64,000 bases of DNA, taken from positions 68,989,006 through 69,053,005 of the forward strand of contig CATQJL010000223.1 in assembly GCA_958299035.1 (NCBI GenBank), read 5' to 3'. Shown one piece after another: positions 1-11,076 of this stretch. Within the stretch, counting starts at the first letter, position 1; every line of letters begins with the position of its first letter. Origin of the DNA: Cylicocyclus nassatus. Lineage: Eukaryota; Nematoda; Chromadorea; Rhabditida; Strongylidae. Under the pieces are notes generated by a model. The model saw only the letters and a list, made by a program, of their open reading frames with translations, did not search any database and had not been told where the DNA came from. Both the position numbers and the translations under genes were made by a program.

Positions 1-689
1 GGATTAGATGCTACGTTTGGCCTTCGTGTGAGCAGCCGTTTCAACACCCATAACACCATCATCAAGATTGTTACTAGGGCGTACATGGATAGTGCAGTAG
101 TTATCACAGCACCTGTTGGCCAACAATGTGGGTTTCCCAGTAAAGATGTTGTCATGATCCTGCTTGAGTGATCGCAGTATGTATGAGATTTACATAACTG
201 AGTGACCGAGAATGTCGGGGTTGTGAGGTTCACATGAAATTGCCCCTTGGTTTTCGCGGGAGGGATGCTTATTGACATGGCTTGAGTGTTATTTTCGAAT
301 ACTTTGCATGTATTACTCACACATAACCTGAATGGTTCTGCAAGCTCTCTAATGTTAAGTATTCCTTCTGCGCACTCCATAGGTCCCTTCGTCAAAGCTT
401 CCACATTATTACAGCTGTATAGGAGGATGAGGCTAATTATTGTCATGACCCGAGAGATATGAGGGGATGATGTGCTTTGCGAACTTCGTTCAAAGTTTTG
501 AATGACTTCGTAGGCGCGAGTCTTAGATTCTCGAGGCGGATTTCGTCTATTAGACTGCGCTTGCAAGAGATTTTCGCCAGTGTCAGCATGTGTGTCGTGT
601 TGTACGCGTGTTTGCTGAGCTGGATGTTCATCCTGCTGAATATTTTCTGGCAGCGTTGCTGTTTCTTCCATGTTTGCCTCTTCAGTACA
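1..689 (-). CDS. Env-like C-terminal extension of the BEL/Pao frame (partial)
   Basis: Reading continues without a stop from the integrase tail into a linker, then a hydrophobic signal-like segment around 410-450. A cysteine-containing ectodomain-like stretch follows (Cys codons near 388, 320, 306, 196, 174 and 123). A long hydrophobic segment at about 25-105 precedes basic residues (KRLLTRR). The frame is open at the window edge. Nematode BEL elements are known to carry env genes of phlebovirus-glycoprotein or other viral origin, so an envelope-type membrane protein is likely. I cannot assign it to a viral glycoprotein family from this partial stretch. Confidence 0.65.
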
Positions 690-3600
690 TCTGATTTCTA
701 GAGGCAACAGCTTATTCAAAGGCCTTTGTAGAATTTTATGATTTGGTGTAAGGATTTTGGCTGACCTTATCAGACCGTCTGCACTTTTGACTAGTTCTGT
801 TATCTTTCCATAGGCCCAGTTACCGCGGGGTATCAATTCTTGTTCAATAAGCACAATTTCGCCCATTCGTGGGTGGTGAGGCGTGTGCCGCGGTTGATTC
901 AAGTGCCTCTTTTGACTTTCGCGTAAAAGTGTCAGATACTCTACATTCCAACGGTCCCAGAATTTAGCTGCAGTAGCTTCTGAGAACTCCATTGCTTCAT
1001 GCGCTTGTAAGGCGGTCTGAATGAGTTCTGGATCATAATCAGGATCGTTAGCTCGCACGTTAGTGTTTGGGAGTGCATATTTCACGTTGCCCTGTAGGAA
1101 GTCTATGGGTCGCAAAGGTATGTCCGTTATATCACTCGAGCTCAACTTTGTGAGCGGGCGAGTGTTTATGATGGCTTCAATTCTTGCCATAACGGTGCTT
1201 AACTCAGTGAAGGAAACTTTGCGGCGGCCAACAGCTTTAGTGAAACAGCGCTTGACTGAGCCGACTAGCCTTTCCCAAACACCACCCATCCAGGGTGCAC
1301 CTGGTGGATTGAATATCCACGTTATACCTTCAGTAGCACTGTAATTCATTACAGAATTCTCGCTTCGGTCGTCTTTTTCAAACAATTTTTCTATGATTTT
1401 TTGACCGAGCTTGAAATTAGTGCCACAGTCTGTCCTTACGAGTTGTGGTACCCCACGTCGTGAGACAAACCTTACAAAGCTGTTTAGAAATGCGCCTGTT
1501 GATAGGTTCTCCACAGCTTCTAAGTGTATGGCCCTTGTAGTTAAGCATGTGTACAGGCATACATACATCTTCTCGTTGTTTTGCGAGTCGATAGGACTCA
1601 AAAAATCGCAACCAATCTTTTGGAATGGCTTGGAAATTCGTACTCTATCTTTGGGTAGCGATGGCATCTCTGGAGCGCCGAATGGCAGCCCATGACATCT
1701 TTTGCACGTGCTGCAGCTACTGAGATACTTTTTTATTGCTTTCATGGGTTGAGGTATCCAGTATCGCTGTCGTGCTAGCGCTAAAATGTGGTCATTCCCA
1801 CAGTGCGCGTTCTTCTGGTGTATGTTTACCAAAATCAATCGAGTCAGTTCGGACGGATTGGGGAGGAATATTGGCGATTTTGTATCGTGAGGAAGCAGTG
1901 GTATCAACGCAGAGTACTCGTGGCGTATTATTCCAAATTCATCTCTAACAATTTTCACATTGCGGAAGCGCTTCTGCAGTTCTTCTATAGATATAGAATG
2001 ATGTACTGAGGTGATTATCAGTTTTTCGCTGAGCATTATATCTTCCGCTGTAATGTGCTGTTCCGTGCTAAAGTTCTTGATAATAGAGAACTTTTCGGAG
2101 TTGAAGCTGCACTTCTGTATCCATTTTTTTGAAGTTTTACCGATTATGGCTACTGTTCTCAGTAGCTTGTTGTAGTTTGAAAAACGTTGCAAATCAATAA
2201 ATGACTGTATTTCCTCGCTACTGGTGGGTCGCGGTACGGTAGGATGCGCTTGAATTTCGTCGTCATCGCTCTGTTCGTATTCGGCATTTGCCTCGGTAAT
2301 TACGCGTAACGACCACTTTTCAGGGCTTTGCGCTAACCATTGTGGGCCTTTTATCCAGGCATGATTTTTCATCGCTGATGCTGATAATCCGCGGGTTCCA
2401 GCGTCTGCTGGATTGTCGTTTGTGGAGACGTGGTAGAACTGTATCTGTTTGTTCTTGCATTCAAAATGATGCTTGAGTCGCAAAATGCGATCTCTTTGAC
2501 TCGCGACAAACGGCGGCAGTTTTCTCATGCTTGGAATCCAAGCGAGAGCGATTTCGCTGTCGTTGGCTATTTTTATGTCCTCGATAGCGTTACCCATTGT
2601 ATTTACAATGCTCTTTGCTAGTCTGGTGGCTATGAGTATGCTGAGTAGCTCCAATCGCGGTATAGTTTGCACCATTTTCTTGGGCGTAAGACGAGTTTTG
2701 CCGCTTATTAGCTGGGAGACTTTTCTAGTCTCAATGCACTGCAGATAGGCGCATGACGCGATAGCTATTTTGCTTGCGTCCGAAAATATCCAAAGGGTGT
2801 ATCGGCCTTTATCGGGAGTCGGTAGAGCACGTCGCAGAGTTAAGTCACAATTGTTTATCTGCTGACACTCCTCATTCCATTTCGAAGCGAAATGGCTAGG
2901 AATGGTTTCTTTCCAGTCTAATCGTGTGCTATAGATTTCTCGCATTAGAGATTTCAGTTTCACCAGAAGTGGTCCCGCCATGCCAATTGGATCGTACACT
3001 GAGTTCATCTGACTGACGATATCGCGTTTTGTGAGCTTTTCTTTGGACGGGATGTCTACTCTCAAAGCGTAAGTGTCCTCCTCAGTGTCGTAGTTTACTC
3101 CCAGAAACTTGATAACCTTACCGTGTAAACGGTCTTTTTCAGGGATGGCTTGGTTGACAAGCAGCGAGTTGGAAATGTACTCGCGTAAGTTCATTCCGAT
3201 TTCAGCAAATAGTGCTTTTGATTCATGGTATTTTGTCAGTGCTTCTTGAACGGAATTAGCTTTTAGGAGGATGTTGTCCACATACAGATGCGATGCAATC
3301 TCTCTTGCTAAGGGTGTGTTTTTCCAGTCCAAAAAGGCGAGAATCACCATGTTCAGGATGCTTGGAGAAGCTGTCAGCCCGAATGGGAGCCTCGTAAATC
3401 GATATTCGACGATATTGTCTTTTGTTGGCGCTTTTTCAGTGTCTCGCACCCATAAGAATCTGCATAAGTCTTTGTGAGCGCTACTTAGTCGAATTTGCAT
3501 GAAAGCGGCTTCAATGTCGCAAAGCAGAATGATGTGGTCCGATCGACTCGACGTTAGTACATCATGTATTTTGTTCACGAAGGACTCGCCGGTGTAGACC

Positions 3601-4699
3601 ACGTCGTTTAGCGAAAATTGTGTTTTTCGCTTGGAGGACGCATCAAACACTATACGTAAAGGTACTGCTTTGTTTGGCCGCCAAACGCCTGAGTGTGGCA
3701 TATAATAGGTGCCGGCTTTATCAGAAATATCATCTTTGGCTACCTCTATTACGTTGTCCTGTATGTATTTGTCAAGAACAGTTTTGTACCAATTTCGTTG
3801 GTTTTCGTTGTTTTGCAGAAGCTGCCAAAGTGCTAGTAGCCTTCTGTAAGCCACTGCATAGTTATCGCTTAGATCAACTATGCTGTCTTTGAGTGGTAGC
3901 GGAGCGATCACAACACCGTCTTGAAACGAAAGTTTCTTTGAGTAGGTCTGGAAATATGTGAATGTGCTCTCATCTTTTTGCAACTCTTCTGAGGAAATTC
4001 CTAGTCCTTCGAGTTCAAACATTTTCTGGAGCATTTCTGACTCTTTGACGTCATTTATGAGAGTTAGCGCGTGGATTGCAGTGTTGGTGATAGTTAGCGA
4101 TGGTGGAATCGTCCCTTTGCCGTGTATACTCGGCCCAAACACTGTTTTTGTAATGTTCAATCCTGACGGCATTTGTATATTTTCTGCGCTTGGAGGTACC
4201 ATCGCGAGAAAATAGTCTATACCGATGAGGATCTGCGGGTTTTGAAGTTCACCGCGCACTCGCGGATTGCAGACGACCATTTCTTTTGTTTGCAGGAAAT
4301 TTTTGTCTTCATCGGACAGCCGAACCGAAGAGAAACCGTTGGTTATGACCGGTTTTGTTTGCCCGGTGAGTATCATCTCTTTGCCATAGGCTGTGCTGAC
4401 TTTCAGCGTTACGATTCTGCTTTTGAAGTGTTCGGTATGTCCACCAATGCCGGACATCGTGCAGTGTTCCGTGTTCTGGGTTGGTAGACAAAATTCTTCA
4501 GCAGTGCTCTCTTTTATGAGTGTTTTTTGAGCTCCTGTGTCGAAGAAAAACAGGACTTTTTCATACTGATTTGTTCTGTGGTTCCACAGATTGCCTTCCG
4601 CGGTCATAAGCACAAATTGTTCTTTGTTTCTGACCGCTTGTGCATTGTCGTTTCCTGTATCAACACATGTGCTGTTCACGACTTGTCTTTGGTTTGTCC
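690..4699 (-). CDS. Pol region: protease, RT, RNase H, integrase, DUF5641-like end
   Basis: This replicates and integrates the element. The aspartic protease has a DTGA active site at about 4536-4545 and a second domain consistent with the DUF1758/A17 type. The RT shows motif A around 3500-3530 and motif C as YVDN at about 3273-3286, a form I recall as usual in nematode BEL/Pao rather than a mutation. RNase H follows (FSDAS near 2780). The integrase has an HHCC-like zinc-binding segment at about 1690-1840, then catalytic Asp in CDFL (about 1600), Asp in VRTDCGTNF (about 1425) and Glu in MGGVWERLV (about 1270). The segment at 690-960 matches the DUF5641 integrase tail. No in-frame stop was seen. 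Residues around 1893-1917 come from primer sequence and should be ignored. Confidence 0.92.
1893..1917 (+). other. SMART cDNA-synthesis primer sequence inside the BEL integrase region
   Basis: All 25 bases match the widely used SMART PCR/template-switch primer (starts AAGCAGTGGTATC, ends GCAGAGTAC). The same 25-mer occurs at 10552-10576 (reverse) and 11077-11101. It is synthetic sequence left in the assembly, not biology. Confidence 0.97.
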
Positions 4700-6264
4700 T
4701 ATCTTGAAAGTCGCGTCCATGATTATTGCGCCATTGTGGTCTATTTGCTCTTGTATCATGTCTATCAGTGCGATACGCTGACCTTTGATGGTTGTAGTTG
4801 CGATTGTTTGTTGCTTGATTCGAATTTCGCTCGTTCATGTTTGGAGTGTTTGAGGATGGGCACAAGGAGACATCATGTAGTCGCCCACATCGAGAACAGT
4901 TTGGTTTCATGCAGGCACCAGCACTGTGTTCGTTGGAGAAGCATTTCCAACAAAGATGTTCTTCTTTGACCACGTTTCGTCTTGCGAAAGTGTCGGTTAC
5001 CGTTCTGCAATTCGATGTCGTATGATTGGACATTTTGCAAAATACGAACGTGTTCGTATTTTTTGGTATAGTACGTTCGTTGTTTGCATAATTACGCTCG
5101 CTGTGTGCATAATCTGGGCGTTTTCGTGGTTGTTCTCCTTTCGAGAAATGTTTGAGACGCGAATCCACATATTTTTTTGCTTCAATTTGCTTGTCTAGAG
5201 CTTCCATTATGTCGTCCACTGTGATTTCTTGCAGTTCTTGCGTTGACGTGAGCACGTTCTTCACTATGTTGTATGGAAAATTTTCCAGAATTTTCTCTGT
5301 CCAGAGAGCATCTTGCATCTTGCGGATGTCTTGCCCGGCAGAGACCAGCTGGTTTATCAACATGCGTATTTTGTCATGTGTATCTGAGCAGCTTTCCGCA
5401 GTATTTGTTGCTGGTCGCATATCGACCAATTTTTGCACAACTCTGGCTCTATTTACAGGTCTGTTGCTGTATTTTTTCTTCAGTGTTTCTATCATCCACT
5501 GGTAATTTTTTGGTACCATTTCTGTTCCTTTCACGGCAATTTCCGCCCTTCCCTTGAGGCTGTCCTTGAGGAACATCATTTTTTCTGTGGTACTTAGGAC
5601 TTTGTTTTCGTGTACCAGGGTGCTAAAAATGGCCCAATATTCGGCGAATTCCTCTTCGTCGCCAATAAAACCTCGGTATTTTGAGCTGTTTTGGTTTCAG
5701 AGTTCGACACATCATGTCTTCTGACTCTACGACGCTATTTATCAATAGGTCTTCGGATAACCATGCCCCTGCATTGGCGGAGAACTCTCTATCTTCTCCG
5801 TTGATTTCACCTTTCATTGCTGCATCGCTAGGTGTCGATACCGTTTCGGTATGTACTGGCATATCCAGCTTCTTTGCAAGTCTCTTCGCTTTCGTGCGAG
5901 TTTCGTTCAATCGTGCTTTTAGCACGTACATTGTGTCGTTAGCAGCCGCGATTTTTTCGCTCTATTGCGTGTCTTTGTCGATTTCTTCGATTTCAGCTAA
6001 CAGTTCTTTACGATTACCTTTTACGTTTAGGTCGTCGAACTGCTTATCCAGCTTGTCTACCAAGATCTGGAGTGCGTCTCTGCTCTCCCTGATGAGCTCA
6101 ATTCCTCCGCTGATCAGGTCTGCAGCATTGTAAAGCTCATCGAGCTGTTTGGTCTCGTTTCCGCTGGTCGAGACTCCTTCGGAGTAACCTCTGTACTTTT
6201 CCACCAAGGTACCCAAGGACTTAGCACTGTATGCTATTGGTTTTTTGTGTAATGTGAATGCCAT
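4700..6264 (-). CDS. Gag region of the BEL/Pao polyprotein (two lesions)
   Basis: The structural part of the polyprotein. The chosen ATG at 6264 is the first Met after the leader hairpins. The product is rich in charged, coiled-coil-like residues, then carries the KIPRFYG-type start of the conserved BEL gag domain, and ends with two zinc knuckles at about 4860-4955: one CX2CX4HX4C and one CX2CX3HX4C. These would bind RNA during particle assembly. Two lesions are visible: an in-frame TAG at 5962-5964 and a 1-nt insertion at about 5663-5670 that shifts the frame before the conserved gag block. Beyond the shift the frame stays open. The boundary with the protease is approximate because gag and pol are one frame. 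Confidence 0.85.
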
Positions 6265-6350
6265 TATCACTTTTTGCTCTCTTTTTTTTCGGCTTAAGTG
6301 CTTTGCTTTCGCTTTAACTTACAGCCTACTTTATTGTAGCGTATGTGTTG

Positions 6351-6446
6351 CCAGGTATGATAGCCTGGGTTTTTTGTTGCTAGGTATGATGTCCTAGTCT
6401 TTATTGCCAGGGAAATGCTGGACTTGTGCTAGGTATGATGGCCTAG
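6351..6446 (-). promoter_or_regulatory. Four leader hairpins, candidate packaging or dimerisation signal
   Basis: Between the primer-binding site and gag there are four short stem-loops: 6351-6368 (stem CCAGG/CCTGG), 6380-6397 (CTAGG/CCTAG), 6407-6421 (CCAG/CTGG) and 6429-6446 (CTAGG/CCTAG). Three have 8-nt loops with a shared plus-strand core TATGAT. The stems alternate between T-A and C-G at the second pair while staying paired, which is compensatory change. Location and loop conservation resemble retroviral packaging stem-loops. That function is inference. Confidence 0.55.
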
Positions 6447-6495
6447 ACTTTTTCGATTCAATAAATCTCAACCAAAAAAAAAAGATTTTTTTTTT

Positions 6496-6508
6496 GACCG
6501 ATGCACCA
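6496..6508 (-). promoter_or_regulatory. tRNA primer-binding site
   Basis: The minus-strand sequence TGGTGCATCGGTC lies three bases inside the LTR end. It begins with TGG, complementary to a tRNA CCA end. The first eleven bases fit, from memory, the 3' end of nematode tRNA-Gly(GCC). The position is seen in the sequence; the tRNA identity is inference. Confidence 0.6.
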
Positions 6509-6511
6509 AAA

Positions 6512-6726
6512 TGTGCCAAACGGTGGTTCAGACTTTTACAAAAGGATTTATTCGGGAATATAGCAATAATATAACAATAATGACGTCCTTTTTACCCGGA
6601 CCAGGTGCAAATTGATGGATGCGAAAGAGACATGCTTATCACTCCCAGCCCCCTGTTTTTATAGCAGGGGAGCTGGGCAAACAGTTCTATCGGGAGCCTG
6701 CCGAAGAGGTCGCCATGTCGGCGACA
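6512..6726 (-). repeat. 5' LTR of the BEL/Pao element
   Basis: On the minus strand the LTR begins TGTCGCCGACATGG and ends GGCACA, the usual TG...CA limits, about 215 bp. It holds a TATA-like motif (GCTATAAAAACAG, around 6655-6670) followed about 100 bp downstream by a polyadenylation-type AATAAA near 6550. The ends are inferred from the TG/CA termini and the adjacent primer-binding site. The second LTR that would prove them is not in the window. Confidence 0.7.
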
Positions 6727-6879
6727 GTTTCTTTGGGTTTTCATTTTTAGAAAATTTTCTTTTTTTATTCAAGAATTTGTACCCTAATCACGGAAGGTAC
6801 TGGAAATACAGGATGAAGCTAGCTTCAAAGCTCGTGATTTGAAAATTCGCGAAAGCTCTATGGCAAAAGATCCCCCTCT
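6727..6879. other. Flank of the BEL element
   Basis: Short unassigned sequence between the BEL LTR and the next foldback repeat. Nothing recognisable is present. Confidence 0.4.
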
Positions 6880-7355
6880 AACAAGGGAAGGATACATGGT
6901 CGAAGTGGCATTTCATTATGAAATGTATACCATCTTATAGAGCTTAGGACGCTGATTCCGAATCTGCTTTCCATATCTGCAAAGCTCTTCTGGGAGGGAA
7001 GTTAGGGGAATTTCTTGAAGCAAAAATCCGAACGCGCGGCTACCATAAAATCATTCAAAGTACCGTCTATGAGCTCGAATGGAGCTACGATCACTACCAG
7101 AGCGTTCTACGCAATACTACCTTCAATCTGACAAGCTCTTGTCAGTGATTACTCCTTTCAAGCACCGGAAAGGTCTTAACACCTGTTTTTACCTTAGCCA
7201 AACCGTTGAATTTTTACCAATAAAAATTCCCAGAACTCCTTCAAAAACGCTTTGCAGATAAGGAAAGCAGACCTGGAATCAGCGTTCCACGCTCTATAAG
7301 ATGGTATATATTTTATATGGAAACCCCACTTCGACCAAGTATCCTTCCCTTGTAA
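6880..7355. repeat. Decayed foldback repeat
   Basis: About 150 bp at 6880-7030 is repeated inverted at 7210-7355. Shared blocks include AAGGGAAGGATAC, the segment around TATACCATCTTATAGAGC, and ACGCTGATTCC. Related fragments occur near 9300-9420, 59,650-59,830 and 60,050-60,170, so this is a dispersed family. No coding capacity was seen. Confidence 0.6.
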
Positions 7356-8570
7356 GTTAAAACAGTGGGTGCAGTTCAATTGGTTCGATCTTAAAATTGT
7401 AGCCTTGCTTGCTTTGAGAAGTACTACCTACCAAAAACAGTGAACGTTTTGGGAAATCATGGGCAGCTGAGGAACGAACTCATGCAGAATTTGACTCGAA
7501 ATCGAGAAACTCTAATAAACTTTTTACGCAGTATAAGAAGGCTCAAAGACTTCTAAATTGCCGCATATATTGGCAAGCGATTTGAAATGACTGTTGATAT
7601 ACTGAGACGAGACCAATCAGAGTAATGAATTACATGATATCACCAATGGAAGCCTCAGCCATTATAGCACCCAACTGCTCTGTTTACTTTCACTCGTCTG
7701 CGTTTGCTTCAATTTGGCAGTCATGCTGTATGAGAACATTAGCCATTGAATAGAGAGTCGTGGAACACCACTCAGTTCAAAGGGGAAACAATTTTTTGAG
7801 TTTCCAGCATGCGACCTCTTGCCGGAATCTAAGCTCAAATTTTTTAAGGAATGACTCTGAATTTTAGGCACACCTATATGATCAAGAGCTTTTTTTGGTT
7901 CTGCTAATATCATTATGAATAAATTTCTCCAGGTTATGGCCATACTATCTACAAAACACTTTGGACATGCTTTATAAAATGTCATGTTAATTTTTATACA
8001 GAAATTTGCACTGGATTATGATCGATGTCGTCGTCGCTTCTCAGCAATCATCAGAGCACTACACCACGGCCTGCACTTTTTTATAATGTCGATGACTTTG
8101 TCTAGCCCATCTCCTCTTGAATCATCGTACACCAAACACCACTTCGGCAGAGTTGTAATGCACTGCAAGACAAATTCAATAATTAATTGCTTTAGCCCAT
8201 CAATATTGAAAGTTTATATGTTAGTGCTATATGTGGAGTTTATAAAGACATACCCGTTGGAGTGATTCGCTCAGACTACTGGCAATGACAAACAGACAAC
8301 CCATGACCAAAGCAAAGCGTAATTTCAAAACAAGCATTTAGTTTCTGAAAAATGTTCGGAATGAATAGTAATGACCATGAAAGCAGCGACGAAGTATCCC
8401 AGAGTGACTAGATTTTTGGTTTTGTACGCAACTTTCAAACTCGTACTGTTTGAGAAAAGGTATAAGCAGTGATTCTTACACATTGGTTTTATGTAAGGTT
8501 AAAGTGAAAGTTCTGTCGCTTCAAACTCAAAAAGTTCTTGAATGCTCACAATGTGGACGCATTTTATTTG
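7356..8570. other. Unassigned AT-rich sequence
   Basis: No convincing gene. A minus-strand stretch at about 8030-8215 reads open for roughly 60 codons with protein-like composition, but it has no start, no clear splice sites and no recognised motif, so it is not called. Confidence 0.4.
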
Positions 8571-8572
8571 AC

Positions 8573-8866
8573 GACTAGTTGGCAAACCCGGCTCCGCCCG
8601 GGCCTGTCAATAATATATTTGTAATCAGCGTGCTCGATTACCCCCTGTGCCAACTCCCAGCCCTGTAGCTCAAATTTTGCAAAAAATCGATAAAATCGAT
8701 ATCGATCGATAACGAAAAGTAGCCTATGACACGCTCCCTGCCCCGAAGTATATGTGTGCCAAGTTTGGTCCAAATCGGTTCAGAAATAAAAATTTCTATT
8801 CCGCACATACGTACATACATACAGACAGGCAGACACACATTCAGCTTTATATATAAGATAAAGACT
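8573..8866 (+). mobile_element. SINE-like short element, single-unit form
   Basis: It starts with CTAGTTGGCAAACCCGGC and ends with TTTATATATAAGAT, after a block reading like the common retroelement tail with ACATACGTACATACATACAG. It contains one copy of the module (around 8625-8705) that is repeated about nine times in the related element at 37,999-39,371. Such short elements with an RTE-like tail are usually non-autonomous. The class is inference. Confidence 0.55.
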
Positions 8867-8869
8867 CGA

Positions 8870-9447
8870 GAGATAAAAATTCGATTGGAAGAACCGTTCT
8901 AGCTTTCAAAACCCTAAAAAGGATCGCCAAAATTCTGAAACGCTGCGAATCTGAACATGTTGCTTACATTTACATAGCTGCTCTATCCAAGAATGCAAAG
9001 TTTGTGCTGATCAAGCCTGATCAAGCTTCCCCTTGCAAGGTTATAAATTTCGAAGAAAATGCAAGAAATAAGAAAATAATTCTTTTGCAATTTTCTGCAC
9101 TCTTCTTGAAAATCATTGCTTTCCATACAAAAGCTCGGCACAAACGCAGTCATAGAAAGAGCAGCTTACGTAGACGTAAGAAACATGTTTTTGAACTTTT
9201 TTTGCCCTTCAAAGCTTTTCAAATTTCCTACAAATTATTATAGATCGAGAGCTAGGTTTTTCCTAGTCGGATATTTATATCTGGACTTTTTTGTCAGATC
9301 TGCGAAACCCATCGAAATGGCCTTTTTAGATGAGATGTATACCTAATGTAAGGCATAAAACGTTGATTCCAAATCTGCATTCCTTATCTGCAGAACGTTT
9401 ACGGATAAGTACAATACCGCTCACATTTTTTGAAAAATAGACGCGAA
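8870..9447. other. Unassigned sequence with a fragment of the 6.9-kb repeat family
   Basis: AT-rich with no gene recognised. A segment around 9330-9400 resembles the inverted-repeat family at 6880-7355. Confidence 0.35.
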
Positions 9448-9528
9448 TGTATGACATGTATGGACATGTACGGACATGTCCATACATGTACGGACATGTC
9501 CATACATGTATGGACATGTCCGTACATC
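9448..9528. repeat. Palindromic microsatellite of GGACATGTCC and ATACATGTAT/C units
   Basis: About 80 bp of alternating 10-bp palindromes, GGACATGTCC and ATACATGTAY, so both strands read almost the same. The dyads are nested and could form cruciforms. The overlapping open frames on both strands are products of the repeat. Confidence 0.9.
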
Positions 9529-9529
9529 A

Positions 9530-10450
9530 GCGTCGCGTGGCCATATCTCGCTTCTGAGTGGACGAATTCTAAATCTAAAGCCACCATTCGATTCAGCTCG
9601 GCGCGGAGAATCCTCTGATATATTGGAAGTGGGGGTACGATGTCTTCGATATTCCGTTTCCAGTTTTTCCAATTTGTTCTGCGGAGGTCCTTTCGCGAAT
9701 ATGTGAAGCAACGCCTACCCAACATAGAAGACTTTACTGAGTACTATTCGATAATACTGTTATTGTAGATTATTGTGCGCTGAAAAATAAGCTCAGACTT
9801 CTTTCCAAAGGAGATAGAAGCGTTGGTGAATTCTGGAAAAATCATGCGTTTTTAAATTCTACTCGCCATAACTTCCTTTGGAATAAGTATATTTTGAATC
9901 CGAAAGCAGCGCCTTGCTCAGCTCATCAAGGCGAATCTTCCTACATACAGCATGTCCTTGATATTTCGATTTTAGTATTCTTGAATCTTTCTGAGGACGT
10001 CTTTTCGCGAAAGTGCAAAGCAGCGAGCATTGTCCCGAGTACATTCTAGCAAGGATCTTTCGATAGCACTTTTTCTGTAGATTATGATGCGCCAAATAGT
10101 AGCCGCAGGTTTCTTTTCAAAGGAAATAGAACGGCTGGTGAATTGTGGAAAAATCTTGTCGTCCCAAATTCAACTCGCCATAGCCGCAGGATACGAAGCT
10201 ATCTTGCTAAGCAGATGTGAGTTTCGAAATCAGCAGGTCGGATAACCTCTGTGAGCAAGTTTTCCGATATGTTCGGGTTATTACATTTTTTCTCGTTTTA
10301 CGCGCCAGAAGCTCGCCGATGGATTTTGGTCAAAATGTTGATGCTCCTGAATTGTAAGGAAACTTCGCTTATAGAGGTTTTCGAACACGCTCTTCACGAA
10401 AATCGTGGTCTTCGAGGATTACAGGGTCTTTTTGGAGAGATACGGTGAGG
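9530..10450. repeat. Ancient tandem duplication, about 315-bp unit
   Basis: The segment 9530-9860 recurs in diverged form at about 9860-10,190, with aligned landmarks TCTGCGGAGGTCCTTTCGCG / TCTGAGGACGTCTTTTCGCG and TTGTAGATTATTGTGCGC / CTGTAGATTATGATGCGC. A third, partial repeat may begin near 10,175. No coding function is evident. Confidence 0.55.
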
Positions 10451-10551
10451 TGACTGTAACTTCATCACGAAAGTGCGTAACTTTGGCCGCACTTCTCGCG
10501 TATCTGTCAGAAACCTTGCCTGCTTGCTTTTCTCAGTCAAAGTTAATAGGA

Positions 10552-10576
10552 GTACTCTGCGTTGATACCACTGCTT
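10552..10576 (-). other. SMART primer sequence at the left edge of the gap
   Basis: Reverse complement of the 25-nt primer found at 1893-1917, directly against the first N. Confidence 0.97.
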
Positions 10577-11076
10577 NNNNNNNNNNNNNNNNNNNNNNNN
10601 NNNNNNNNNNNNNNNNNNNNNNNNNNNNNNNNNNNNNNNNNNNNNNNNNNNNNNNNNNNNNNNNNNNNNNNNNNNNNNNNNNNNNNNNNNNNNNNNNNNN
10701 NNNNNNNNNNNNNNNNNNNNNNNNNNNNNNNNNNNNNNNNNNNNNNNNNNNNNNNNNNNNNNNNNNNNNNNNNNNNNNNNNNNNNNNNNNNNNNNNNNNN
10801 NNNNNNNNNNNNNNNNNNNNNNNNNNNNNNNNNNNNNNNNNNNNNNNNNNNNNNNNNNNNNNNNNNNNNNNNNNNNNNNNNNNNNNNNNNNNNNNNNNNN
10901 NNNNNNNNNNNNNNNNNNNNNNNNNNNNNNNNNNNNNNNNNNNNNNNNNNNNNNNNNNNNNNNNNNNNNNNNNNNNNNNNNNNNNNNNNNNNNNNNNNNN
11001 NNNNNNNNNNNNNNNNNNNNNNNNNNNNNNNNNNNNNNNNNNNNNNNNNNNNNNNNNNNNNNNNNNNNNNNNNNNN
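10577..11076. other. Assembly gap of exactly 500 N
   Basis: Five hundred consecutive N, a round number that suggests a placeholder length. Both flanks are primer sequence pointing into the gap, so true genomic bases next to the gap are missing on both sides. Confidence 0.99.

Larger units (their letters stand above)
1..6726 (-). mobile_element. BEL/Pao LTR retrotransposon with env-like tail (3' end beyond the window)
   Basis: Reading on the minus strand the order is LTR, primer-binding site, hairpin-rich leader, gag with zinc knuckles, DTG protease, reverse transcriptase, RNase H, integrase, integrase C-terminal domain and a membrane-type env-like segment. This is the order of BEL/Pao elements. 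The frame is continuous from about 5660 to base 1, checked at the protease, RT motif C, integrase and env segments, which all share the same codon phase. Only two gag lesions were found. The 3' LTR lies outside the window, so age by LTR comparison cannot be judged. A 25-nt cDNA primer sequence sits at 1893-1917 and is an artefact rather than element sequence. Confidence 0.93.

Noticed and set aside
477..5557. Many plus-strand frames of 60-117 codons
   Set aside because: They are shadows of the continuous minus-strand BEL polyprotein, which has recognisable catalytic motifs in order.
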